This document shows, piece after piece, positions 7,233-14,418 of a DNA stretch of 38,820 nt. The notes under the pieces are model-generated. The model did not search any database. It had not been told where the DNA came from and was given only the letters and a program-made list of their open reading frames with translations. The stretch is from JAVBNJ01 sp031551625 (GTDB lineage Bacteria > Bacteroidota > Bacteroidia > Bacteroidales > UBA932): NCBI GenBank assembly GCA_031551625.1, contig JAVBNJ010000043.1, positions 1 through 38,820 of the forward strand. The letters are read 5' to 3'. The stretch's first letter is position 1; each line of letters begins with the position of its first letter. Both the position numbers and the translations under genes were made by a program.

Positions 7233-7832
7233 CTATTTGTTAAGTTCTTGATTTAGGTATGCTGTCATCTCGATTCTGTTTGTGAAGAATAAAGCCTTGT
7301 CCGTTGGCTCTGACGACCATGTTGTACTAATTTCATTATTTGAACAAAACTTCCGAATATCGTTTCCAAAATATCTCTCTGTCTTATCTAAGTTTTCATT
7401 TGACACATGCTTTATTACTCGCCTTTGAATTCCTTTAAAATATGGTTTATCTCCTTGATAAACTCGCTTATCATTGGTCCGAGCCAATCCTATCAGTTCG
7501 AGAATTTCTTTATCTTGTGGACTTCTCCAATTGGTATTTTCATCCACCCTGTTGCTTAATGCTTTCCAGAAAATAGAAGGAGATTCTTTCTCTTTATAAT
7601 TCAACAATAAATAGTAGAGGTCATAGGGCAAAAATCCATTTGTTTCTCCCATTTCTGTAAAATAAAAGAAAGCTCCCTTTCCTTGATTTTGAATAGCGAT
7701 AATAAGGACTCGCTCATCAGCACAAAATAGACATTTCAGTGTATTCGTTCGAAATTGAAAACTGAATAATACTCTATTATCGTTTATTTGTTGGCTAACT
7801 TCTATTAGTCTATTTAGGCCTTCAAAATACAT
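7233..7832 (-). CDS. Hypothetical protein, partner of the HEPN-like gene
   Basis: 199 residues, no signal peptide or membrane segment. The N-terminal half is beta-rich (F-S-F-Q-F-R-T-N-T-L-K-C-L-F-C, then R-V-L-I-I-A-I) and the C-terminal half helical with N-L-D-K-T-E-R-Y-F-G-N-D-I. I do not firmly recognise it; the general pattern recalls DUF6037-like hypothetical proteins, a weak impression from memory. It is the first gene of a two-gene minus-strand operon with a good -7 element upstream (7860-7867). Pairing with a HEPN-like gene suggests an antitoxin, sensor or accessory subunit, which is inference. Confidence 0.65.
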   Translation of the reverse strand: MYFEGLNRLIEVSQQINDNRVLFSFQFRTNTLKCLFCADERVLIIAIQNQGKGAFFYFTEMGETNGFLPYDLYYLLLNYKEKESPSIFWKALSNRVDENTNWRSPQDKEILELIGLARTNDKRVYQGDKPYFKGIQRRVIKHVSNENLDKTERYFGNDIRKFCSNNEISTTWSSEPTDKALFFTNRIEMTAYLNQELNK

Positions 7833-7859
7833 TGTTGGTTTGATTTAAAATAGATATAG

Positions 7860-7867
7860 CAAATTTA
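7860..7867 (-). promoter_or_regulatory. -7 element TAAATTTG of the HEPN-like operon
   Basis: Minus-strand TAAATTTG, 27 nt upstream of ATG 7832. Confidence 0.55.
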
Positions 7868-8129
7868 CGATTTTTATCTATACTTATAGACAGGCAGGTT
7901 ATTTTTTAGTATAGTTGGCATAAGATATGCCAGAAGATGTTCAGCTTTTGGTGTTCACTTCATAAACATTGAGTTTACAGGCTTTTTTTCGTTGTTTGTC
8001 GCTCTACTTGCAGCGACTTGGCGGTATGGACGGATTGTGAACCGCATTATGATTATCAGCAACTTAACTCCTTATTTTTAACGTAAGTAACGGCTAAGTA
8101 ACGATTTTCAACCACACTTTCATAAACGA
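7868..8129. other. Non-coding stretch between island operon and tRNA-Asp
   Basis: No convincing ORF on either strand. A small perfect hairpin GGCATA-aga-TATGCC lies at 7917-7931, and AAGTAACG occurs twice near 8085-8103. No trace of an integrase gene was found here, the place where one would be expected beside the tRNA. Confidence 0.5.
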
Positions 8130-8164
8130 AAAAAGTCTGTAAATGATGACATTGCAGACTTTTT
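8130..8164 (-). terminator. Terminator downstream of tRNA-Asp
   Basis: Stem 8130-8142 / 8152-8164 (13 bp with one G-T pair), loop of 9 nt, A and T runs on both sides. It lies 24 bp beyond the tRNA 3' end in the direction of its transcription. Confidence 0.65.
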
Positions 8165-8187
8165 CGATGTTAATCGTTTTTTTCTTA

Positions 8188-8204
8188 GCGGTCTGGACGG
8201 GACT
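8188..8204. repeat. Proximal att-like copy within tRNA-Asp
   Basis: Same 17 bases as 5000-5016. It covers the tRNA discriminator, the 3' acceptor strand and part of the T arm plus one flanking base. Confidence 0.65.
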
Positions 8205-8262
8205 CGAACCCGCGACCCCGTGCGTGACAGGCACGTATTCTAACCAACTGAACTACCAGACC
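8189..8262 (-). tRNA. tRNA-Asp (anticodon GTC)
   Basis: A 74-nt cloverleaf on the minus strand: acceptor GGTCTGG/CCAGACC, anticodon stem CGTGC/GCACG around loop CTGTCAC (anticodon GTC), T arm GCGGG-TTCGAGT-CCCGT, discriminator G. CCA is not encoded. Confidence 0.97.
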
Positions 8263-8389
8263 GTGGTTATTTTGGGAGTGCAAAGATACCACATTTTTTG
8301 AAATCTACAAATTTTTTTTACATTTGCCTAATTGAATGTATAAGAAAACAAAGACAGTGTGCCGAATTGGTAATTGCTCAAAAATTGTG

Positions 8390-8397
8390 TACCTTTG
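8390..8397 (+). promoter_or_regulatory. -7 element TACCTTTG of the prenyl synthase gene
   Basis: Ends 6 nt before the ATG at 8404, predicting a nearly leaderless mRNA. It also argues against an earlier TTG start at 8374, which would lie upstream of the promoter. Confidence 0.6.
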
Positions 8398-8403
8398 CAT
8401 ACT

Positions 8404-9381
8404 ATGTATTCTATAGCCGAAATACGCGACTGGGTTGATAAAGCTATTGCAGCATTGACCTTACCGAATGAACCACAGGAACTATATGCACCTGTAACCT
8501 ATATGATGTCGATAGGCGGCAAACGCATTCGTCCGGTGCTGTCATTGCTTTCGTGTAACCTGTTCACCGAACGCATTGATAATAAAATATTGTTGCCCGC
8601 CGTAGGGCTGGAATTATTCCACACGTTCACGCTTATCCACGATGATATTATGGATAAAGCACCGACGCGCCGCAACCAACCGACAGTGCATAAAAAGTGG
8701 AACGACAATATTGCGATCCTTTCGGGCGATGTGATGTGTATTGCAGCGTACCAGTATTTATGCCAGGCAGATCCTATTCATCAGGCAGATATTATGCGGC
8801 TGTTCAACCGCACGGCAGCGCAAGTGTGCGAGGGCCAGCAGTACGACATGAATTACGAAAGCCATACGGTGATTACCGAAGAAGAGTACCTGCAAATGAT
8901 TGAACTGAAAACAGCCGTGCTTATTGCTTGTGCCGCCAAGATGGGTGCTATTGCCGGTAATGCCAATCTGCACGATGCGACCAAAATGTATGAATTTGGT
9001 CGTTTGCTGGGCTTGGCATTCCAGATTCAGGATGACCTGCTCGACGTGTATGGCGATGCCGATATTTTCGGCAAAGCTATAGGTAACGATATTGCTTGCA
9101 ATAAAAAAACATTTTTACTTCAATTGGCTATGCACCAAGCAACCGGCAACGATGCGAAAAAATTACACGCTTTGCTCATGGATAAAGAGATTGTACGCGA
9201 AGCAAAAATTAAAAATGTGTTGGATATCTATAACCGCTTGCAGGTACGCCAGCAAACAGAAGTGCATATTTCCAATTATTTTGAGAAAGCATTGGCTCAA
9301 CTCGACACACTGAGTGTAGCCGACGAACGCAAGGAGCAAATCCGCGAGTTTGCCGCCAAGTTAATTGGTAGAAATAAATAA
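8404..9381 (+). CDS. Polyprenyl (isoprenyl) diphosphate synthase
   Basis: 325 residues from ATG 8404 (M-Y-S-I-A-E-I). Family motifs: G-G-K-R-I-R-P (substrate binding), first Asp-rich motif D-D-I-M-D followed by R-R (T-R-R-N-Q-P-T-V-H), and second Asp-rich motif Q-I-Q-D-D-L-L-D. It condenses isopentenyl diphosphate with allylic diphosphates for quinone and undecaprenyl carrier synthesis. The first motif lacks the two-residue insertion of proteobacterial FPP synthases and has Phe five residues upstream, which suits a short-chain (C15-C20) product; chain length remains a guess. The next gene starts 14 bp downstream, so they form an operon. Confidence 0.9.
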   Translation: MYSIAEIRDWVDKAIAALTLPNEPQELYAPVTYMMSIGGKRIRPVLSLLSCNLFTERIDNKILLPAVGLELFHTFTLIHDDIMDKAPTRRNQPTVHKKWNDNIAILSGDVMCIAAYQYLCQADPIHQADIMRLFNRTAAQVCEGQQYDMNYESHTVITEEEYLQMIELKTAVLIACAAKMGAIAGNANLHDATKMYEFGRLLGLAFQIQDDLLDVYGDADIFGKAIGNDIACNKKTFLLQLAMHQATGNDAKKLHALLMDKEIVREAKIKNVLDIYNRLQVRQQTEVHISNYFEKALAQLDTLSVADERKEQIREFAAKLIGRNK

Positions 9382-9395
9382 ATCTATAAATAATT

Positions 9396-10001
9396 ATGTC
9401 TTTTAGCGAGAACAGCAACAAAATTTTCGATGCTTGTGTGACCTACTACCACACGATGGACAACGTGGATGCGGAAATGAAAAACCCGTATGAATTTAAA
9501 ACTATCGATTATTATTTATTCCTGAAAAACTGGATTGATGCCGTGCAGTGGCACCTCGAAGATATTATCCGCGATCCGGCTATTGACCCTGCCGAAGCAT
9601 TGCTTATAAAGCGCCGTATCGACCGATCGAATCAAGACCGTACGGATTTGGTGGAGTTGATTGATAGTTATTTTCTCGACAAATACCGCGATGTGCGACC
9701 GTTGGCTACGGCCACCATCAACACCGAGAGCCCGGCATGGGCCATCGACCGTTTGTCGATTCTGGCATTGAAGATTTACCACATGCAGCAAGAGGTAAAC
9801 CGCCCCGATGCTACGCCTGAACACCGCGAGCAATGCAACAAAAAATTACAGATACTGCTTGAGCAACGCACCGACCTTTCGACCGCTATCGACCAGTTGA
9901 TTGACGATATTGAAGCAGGCCGCAAATACATGAAAGTATATAAGCAAATGAAAATGTACAATGATCCGGCATTGAATCCAGTGCTGTATGGAACAAAATA
10001 A
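9396..10001 (+). CDS. DUF4254 domain protein
   Basis: 201 residues, soluble, mostly helical and charged, with W-x-x-D-A-V-Q-W-H-L-E-D-I-I-R-D-P near residue 50, I-D-R-S-N-Q-D-R-T-D-L-V-E-L-I-D near 78 and P-A-W-A-I-D-R-L-S-I-L-A-L-K-I-Y-H-M near 115. I recognise this as the Bacteroidota DUF4254 family; its biochemical role is not known to me. It sits 14 bp behind the prenyl synthase gene in the same direction. Confidence 0.85.
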   Translation: MSFSENSNKIFDACVTYYHTMDNVDAEMKNPYEFKTIDYYLFLKNWIDAVQWHLEDIIRDPAIDPAEALLIKRRIDRSNQDRTDLVELIDSYFLDKYRDVRPLATATINTESPAWAIDRLSILALKIYHMQQEVNRPDATPEHREQCNKKLQILLEQRTDLSTAIDQLIDDIEAGRKYMKVYKQMKMYNDPALNPVLYGTK

Positions 10002-10029
10002 ACTCAGGTAATAGAAAATAGTAGATCAT

Positions 10030-10051
10030 AGGCAGTCTCCTCAGGCTGCCT
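10030..10051 (+). terminator. Weak terminator between convergent genes
   Basis: AGGCAG (10030-10035) pairs with CTGCCT (10046-10051), followed by GCTGTTTTA. It lies between the DUF4254 gene and the end of the histidinol-phosphatase gene. Confidence 0.4.
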
Positions 10052-10057
10052 GCTGTT

Positions 10058-10894
10058 TTATAAAGCAGAGGCCTTCCAGTTTTGATCGAAGTAGTAAACT
10101 TCTTTGACACCATTTTGTTTCAATAACTGTAGCGCATCGTCAAGCAGCAATCCCACTTCTTCGGGTTTGTGTGCATCGCTGTTGACCATGAGGGGAATAT
10201 TCATTTCGGCCATTGCTTTCCAGAGGTAGGCACCGGGGAAATAATCGGTGTAGCGATGCTTGTAGAACCCACGTGTATTTATTTCGCACACGCAGCCGCT
10301 TTCCTTGATTACCGTTAGTGTTTCCAGTACCAATTTGTGATACCATGCATCGTGTTCGGAAAAATAGCGGCCTTTGTTGTTCATCTTCACCTTATCGAAG
10401 TGCCCCACCACATCGGGCTTTTGCGAGATTATCATGGCGTTGGTTTGCACGAAAAATGCACGCACAGCCGCTTTAATATCGTTGCCGAACAACTCGCGCA
10501 ACCCCTCGTCATAAGTTTCGATTTTGCTTCCATCGGTAAACCACAACTTATCGCAGCCCAACGTAGATACAAGGTGTACCGAACCTATGATGTAATCTAA
10601 TCCATAGCGAGCCTTCCATTCGTTGATGTTCTCTGCCATGCCGGGAATATAATCCGCTTCGAGCCCAAGATAAATTTTTAGTTGATCGGCATACTGTTGT
10701 TGCAAGCGGCGAACAGTAGCTACATAGTCATCCATTTCGTTTTCACGAATAGCAAATGTATTTTCGAATGGTAATGGTGAATGCCCCGAAAAACCGAAGT
10801 GCGTAAACCCTTGCGCAATGGCCGCTTTCACATATTCCTCGGGTGCTCCGCTGCCGTCGCAAAATGTGCTATGGGTGTGGTAATTGGATTTCAT
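10058..10894 (-). CDS. hisJ: PHP-family histidinol-phosphatase
   Basis: 278 residues with a PHP metal-dependent phosphoesterase core: N-Y-H-T-H-S-T-F-C-D-G at the N-terminus, F-S-G-H-S-P-L near 36, G-L-E-A-D-Y near 80, G-S-V-H near 105, G-H-F-D near 165 and N-S-D-A-H-K-P near 240. This is the HisJ/HisK layout that dephosphorylates histidinol phosphate in histidine synthesis. No other his gene is nearby, so a broader phosphatase role cannot be excluded. Its ATG overlaps the stop of the exonuclease gene (TAATG), so it is the last gene of a bactofilin-xth-hisJ operon. Confidence 0.75.
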   Translation of the reverse strand: MKSNYHTHSTFCDGSGAPEEYVKAAIAQGFTHFGFSGHSPLPFENTFAIRENEMDDYVATVRRLQQQYADQLKIYLGLEADYIPGMAENINEWKARYGLDYIIGSVHLVSTLGCDKLWFTDGSKIETYDEGLRELFGNDIKAAVRAFFVQTNAMIISQKPDVVGHFDKVKMNNKGRYFSEHDAWYHKLVLETLTVIKESGCVCEINTRGFYKHRYTDYFPGAYLWKAMAEMNIPLMVNSDAHKPEEVGLLLDDALQLLKQNGVKEVYYFDQNWKASAL

Positions 10895-11670
10895 TAGAAT
10901 TTCATCCGCAATGTCACGGGGCAGTGGTCGGAGTGTACGACTTTGTCTAAAATATCGGCGCCGGTTAATGCTTTCTGTAGGTTGTCAGTTACCCAAAAAT
11001 AGTCGATGCGCCAGCCGATGTTGCGCGCCCGCGAATTGGCAAAATGACTCCACCAGCTATAACGCCCGGGGTCTTTGCTAAATTCGCGGAACGTATCAAC
11101 AAATCCGCTTTCGGCAAACCCGTCCATCCACGCTCGCTCGTCGGGCAAGTAACCCGACATTTTTGTATGTTTCTCTGGTTTGTCGATATCAATCGGTTTG
11201 TGGCAGATATTGAAATCGCCGGTAACTATAATTTTAGTTCGTGTCTTGCGCAACTCCGCCAAATATTTTTTGAACTCTCCAAAATATTCCATTTTGAAAG
11301 CTTGCCGTTCAGGCCCCATAGTGCCCGACGGGAAATAAGAATTGAGCAATGTCACATCACCGTAATCGGCTCGGATGAGGCGACCTTCGTTGTCGTAGCG
11401 CGAGTCGCCAATACCGATTACAATAGTGTCCGGTTTTTGCTTTGTAAAAATAGCCGTACCGCTGTAGCCCTTTTTCTGGGCCGTATGCAAGATTACATGA
11501 TAACCCATACTTTCGTAGAAAGCTATGTCAATCTGTTCGGGTTGCGCTTTGAGTTCCTGCACACACAAGATGTCGGGATTTTCGTGGTGTAGCCAGTCAT
11601 TAAAATTTTTGTTGATAGCCGAGCGAATCCCGTTGAGGTTATACGAAATCAAATAATGTTCGATGCTCAT
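10894..11670 (-). CDS. xth: Exodeoxyribonuclease III (AP endonuclease)
   Basis: 258 residues of the exonuclease-endonuclease-phosphatase fold: N-L-N-G-I-R-S-A near residue 12, C-V-Q-E-L-K-A (metal-binding Glu) near 37, G-Y-S-G-T-A near 68, T-G-D-F-N-I near 147, D-T-F-R-E-F near 190, W-R-I-D-Y-F near 224 and S-D-H-C-P-V near 247. It acts in base excision repair at abasic sites. It starts 8 bp after the bactofilin stop and overlaps hisJ by one base. Confidence 0.95.
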   Translation of the reverse strand: MSIEHYLISYNLNGIRSAINKNFNDWLHHENPDILCVQELKAQPEQIDIAFYESMGYHVILHTAQKKGYSGTAIFTKQKPDTIVIGIGDSRYDNEGRLIRADYGDVTLLNSYFPSGTMGPERQAFKMEYFGEFKKYLAELRKTRTKIIVTGDFNICHKPIDIDKPEKHTKMSGYLPDERAWMDGFAESGFVDTFREFSKDPGRYSWWSHFANSRARNIGWRIDYFWVTDNLQKALTGADILDKVVHSDHCPVTLRMKF

Positions 11671-11678
11671 GAAAAGCC

Positions 11679-12041
11679 TTATTGAACGGGTTTCTTTTCT
11701 TCGGGCATGGTGCAGGTTCCGTTGAACACAGCACCGGCTTCGATGCTCAGCTTAGCTGTAATAATGGTGCCGCTTACTTTCGATGAACTTTTCAAACTGA
11801 CGATTTCCGCTACATTCAGTGTACCTTCTACTTGCCCGAAGATATCGGTAGTGCGGCAAATGATATCGCCTTTGGTTTTTCCGGTGTTACCGACTACTAC
11901 TTTTCCTTTCGAGTTAAGGTTGCCTTCGAGCGATCCATCAAGGCGAATATCGCCAGTTGTGTTAATATTGCCGATGACTTCCGTACCTTGGCAAAGACGG
12001 TTGATGTTTCCTGCCGGTTGTTGTTCTTGTTCGCGTCCCAT
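11679..12041 (-). CDS. Bactofilin (polymer-forming cytoskeletal protein)
   Basis: 120 residues. The central segment (about 18-110) is a short-period beta-helix with regular G/N/V spacing: G-T-E-V-I-G-N-I-N-T-T-G-D-I-R-L-D-G, then G-N-L-N-S-K-G-K-V-V-V-G and G-Q-V-E-G-T-L-N-V-A-E. Short disordered tails flank it, as usual for bactofilins, which self-assemble into filaments involved in cell shape and wall positioning. It is the first gene of the operon with xth and hisJ and is divergent from rpoN. Confidence 0.9.
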   Translation of the reverse strand: MGREQEQQPAGNINRLCQGTEVIGNINTTGDIRLDGSLEGNLNSKGKVVVGNTGKTKGDIICRTTDIFGQVEGTLNVAEIVSLKSSSKVSGTIITAKLSIEAGAVFNGTCTMPEEKKPVQ

Positions 12042-12075
12042 AAGTATATAGTTTGTGAATTAAACATCTAAATTA

Positions 12076-12083
12076 CAAATATA
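12076..12083 (-). promoter_or_regulatory. -7 element TATATTTG of the bactofilin operon
   Basis: Minus-strand TATATTTG, 34 nt upstream of the bactofilin ATG. It is divergent from the rpoN promoter 38 bp away. Confidence 0.55.
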
Positions 12084-12120
12084 CGAAAAAAATTGGAATA
12101 AATGATATTGGCTTTTTTTG

Positions 12121-12128
12121 TATCTTTG
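12121..12128 (+). promoter_or_regulatory. -7 element TATCTTTG of rpoN
   Basis: Exact consensus. The expected start of transcription is near 12132, so a start codon at 12118 or 12130 would not be transcribed intact; ATG 12145 or 12154 fits better. Confidence 0.6.
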
Positions 12129-12144
12129 CATGAACAAATTAAGC

Positions 12145-13530
12145 ATGCGTGCTATGCTCAAACAAGCGCTCCAACAGAAATTACAACAAAAACTTTCGCC
12201 ATTGCAAATCCAAACCGTCAAGCTGGTAGAGTTACCGGTTATGCAATTGGAGCAACGTATCAAAGAAGAATTAGAAGAAAATCCGGCACTTGACGAAGAA
12301 CCGGAAGACGGCGAAGAAGAGTGCTCTGGTGATGACGATACACCTGCCTATCGCTTGCATTCCAACAATTATTCGAAAGAAGCCAAACCTGAATTTCCGA
12401 CACTTTCGGTTAAAGAAAATTTTCGCCAGCAATTAGAATCGCAGTTGGGTTTTAGCGGTCTTGGCGAGCGTGCCCGCACACTGGGCTCGTTTCTTATAGG
12501 TAGTCTTGATGACGATGGCTATCTGCGCCGCGACTTGCAATCCGTAGCCGATGATATTGCATTCCGTATAGGTATCGAAACATCAGAAGAAGAATTGGAA
12601 GGAGTATTGAAAGCCATCCAGGAGTTGGAACCAGCGGGTATTGGCGCACGTAACTTACAGGAATGCCTGTTGTTACAATTTCGTAACCGTATAACGAAAA
12701 CGGAAGCGCAGCAAACGGCAGAGACGATCTTAGAAAAATATTTTGACGATTTTGTAAAAAAACATTACGATAAAATCCGGCAGAAAATGCAGCTTAGTGA
12801 AGCTAAGTTGAAACTTGCCATTGACGAAATTGTGAAACTAAACCCGCGTCCGGGTGGTGGCACCGGTGATGGATACAATGAGCAGGCACGGCAAGTAGTA
12901 CCCGACTTCCTGTTGGAATTGAATGACGGGGAATTGCAACTATCGTTGTTGCGATACAACATTCCACAATTGCACATCAATAAACGCTATGCTGCGATGA
13001 TGGAATCGTCGGCAGCCAATACTGCCGACGAACGTGCGGCAGCAGCGTTTGTAAAACAGAAAATGGAGTCGGCCGCACGTTTTATCGAAGCAATCAAGCA
13101 ACGGCAGCAAACATTACTTACTACAATGCAGGCTATTGTTGATTACCAACATGATTATTTTATGGAAGGCGACGACGCCAAACTTCGCCCGATGGTGCTT
13201 AAAATCATTGCCGAACGCACGGGTTATGACATTTCAACTATTTCGCGGGTGGCGAACAGTAAGTTTATCCAGACACATTTCGGGATTTTCCCGTTGAAGT
13301 ATTTTTTCTCCGAAGGTATGAAAACCACATCGGGCGAAGAAGTCTCGACACACGAGATAAAAAATATCCTGCAGGAAAGTCTCGATTCCGAGAATAAAAA
13401 GAAACCGCTAACGGATGAGGAATTGGTAGAAGTGTTGAAGCAGCGTGGCTATCCGGTAGCGCGGCGCACAGTGGCCAAATACCGCGAGCAGCTGAACATT
13501 CCGGTAGCGCGTTTACGTAAAGAATTATGA
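12145..13530 (+). CDS. rpoN: RNA polymerase sigma-54 factor
   Basis: About 461 residues from ATG 12145 (12130 and 12154 are alternatives). Region I is Gln/Leu-rich (A-L-Q-Q-K-L-Q-Q-K-L-S-P) and followed by an acidic region II (E-E-P-E-D-G-E-E-E). The core-binding and DNA-binding regions follow, with F-P-L-K-Y-F-F-S-E-G before the C-terminal RpoN box A-R-R-T-V-A-K-Y-R-E. It directs RNA polymerase to -24/-12 promoters and needs an AAA+ activator, none of which is encoded here. Promoter immediately upstream. Confidence 0.96.
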   Translation: MRAMLKQALQQKLQQKLSPLQIQTVKLVELPVMQLEQRIKEELEENPALDEEPEDGEEECSGDDDTPAYRLHSNNYSKEAKPEFPTLSVKENFRQQLESQLGFSGLGERARTLGSFLIGSLDDDGYLRRDLQSVADDIAFRIGIETSEEELEGVLKAIQELEPAGIGARNLQECLLLQFRNRITKTEAQQTAETILEKYFDDFVKKHYDKIRQKMQLSEAKLKLAIDEIVKLNPRPGGGTGDGYNEQARQVVPDFLLELNDGELQLSLLRYNIPQLHINKRYAAMMESSAANTADERAAAAFVKQKMESAARFIEAIKQRQQTLLTTMQAIVDYQHDYFMEGDDAKLRPMVLKIIAERTGYDISTISRVANSKFIQTHFGIFPLKYFFSEGMKTTSGEEVSTHEIKNILQESLDSENKKKPLTDEELVEVLKQRGYPVARRTVAKYREQLNIPVARLRKEL

Positions 13531-13533
13531 ACA

Positions 13534-13583
13534 GGTGAAAAGGAACAAAGGTAAAAGGGTACAATGGACAGATCCTTTTCACC
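13534..13583. repeat. Inverted repeat between rpoN and upp
   Basis: GGTGAAAAGGA (13534-13544) pairs with TCCTTTTCACC (13573-13583), an 11-bp perfect stem. The intervening and following GGTAAAAGGG/CCTTTTACCC words look like low-complexity intergenic repeat. It could act as terminator or mRNA stabiliser. Confidence 0.6.
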
Positions 13584-13617
13584 TTTTACCCTTTCACCCT
13601 TGAACCTTAAATAACAT

Positions 13618-14271
13618 ATGAAGCAAGTAATTTTGACAAACACCCCTTCGCAATTGAATCGCTTTATTGCCGAAATGCGTGATCATGTAATCCAGAAAGA
13701 CAGCATGCGTTTTCGTCGTAACATGGAACGGGCAGGTGAAGTTTTTGCCTATGAAATCAGTAAAACATTACCCTACATGTCGCACGATGTGACCACACCG
13801 CTGGGTATTTCTACTACGTTGTTGACGGATGAAAAAATAGTATTGGCTACTATCCTGCGAGCCGGTTTACCGTTGCACCAGGGTTTTTTGAACTATTTCG
13901 ACCGGGCAGAGAATGCATTTATTGCAGCGTACCGTAAATATGGAAAGGATTATAAATTCACAATACAGCTTGAATATATGACAGCGCCGACCATTGCCGG
14001 AAAAATAGTAATTCTGATGGATCCGATGTTGGCCACCGGCGAGTCGATGCGGCTTACCTATCATGCATTGATGGAGAAAGGCAAACCATTGCACACGCAC
14101 ATAGTAGCGCCTATTGCCAGCAGGTATGGCGTGGAACATTTGCAAAAAAATCTGCCCGAACACGATATCACGTTATGGCTCGGTGCCATCGACGAAGAAC
14201 TAACCACAAAGTCCTACATTGTACCGGGGTTAGGCGATGCAGGCGATTTGGCATTTGGTGAAAAGCTGTAA
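13618..14271 (+). CDS. upp: Uracil phosphoribosyltransferase
   Basis: 217 residues, type I PRTase fold. The PRPP-binding loop is D-P-M-L-A-T-G-E-S near residue 138, with the substrate region T-I-L-R-A-G-L-P-L near 80 and the C-terminal uracil-binding V-P-G-L-G-D-A-G-D. It converts uracil plus PRPP to UMP in pyrimidine salvage. It lies 87 bp after rpoN in the same direction. Confidence 0.95.
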   Translation: MKQVILTNTPSQLNRFIAEMRDHVIQKDSMRFRRNMERAGEVFAYEISKTLPYMSHDVTTPLGISTTLLTDEKIVLATILRAGLPLHQGFLNYFDRAENAFIAAYRKYGKDYKFTIQLEYMTAPTIAGKIVILMDPMLATGESMRLTYHALMEKGKPLHTHIVAPIASRYGVEHLQKNLPEHDITLWLGAIDEELTTKSYIVPGLGDAGDLAFGEKL

Positions 14272-14296
14272 AACTAATTAATTCGTCGTTAATGGG

Positions 14297-14405
14297 ATTT
14301 AACCACAAAGATGCGAAAATTTTACGCAAAGAACACAAAACTTTAAAAGCTACGACTGGAAGCTTCACGACTTTTGCGCCTTCTTAACGTTTTTTGCGGT
14401 TAAAA
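14297..14405. repeat. Relic of an interspersed palindromic repeat
   Basis: The ends form an imperfect inverted repeat: TTTAACCACAAAGATGCG at the left and TTTTGCGGTTAAA at the right, with an inner AAAAGC..GACT/GCTTCACGACTTTT pairing. ACCACAAAG/ACGCAAAGA-type sequences are dispersed intergenic repeats in Bacteroidota genomes. No ORF inside. Confidence 0.5.
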
Positions 14406-14418
14406 ATACCTTTGAACT

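Larger units (their letters stand above)
5000..8204. mobile_element. Candidate genomic island at tRNA-Asp (no integrase seen)
   Basis: Bounded by 17-bp direct repeats of the tRNA-Asp 3' end. Outside lie envelope genes on the left and tRNA-Asp plus a prenyl synthase gene on the right. Inside are an AlbA_2-type ATPase gene (+) and a convergent two-gene minus-strand operon, with visibly higher A+T than the flanks. No recombinase, relaxase or phage gene is present, so it would be a decayed element or a passively mobilised cargo cassette. Confidence 0.55.

Noticed and set aside
8374..8403. Upstream TTG start for the prenyl synthase
   Set aside because: It lies before the -7 element and adds 10 residues not typical of the family.
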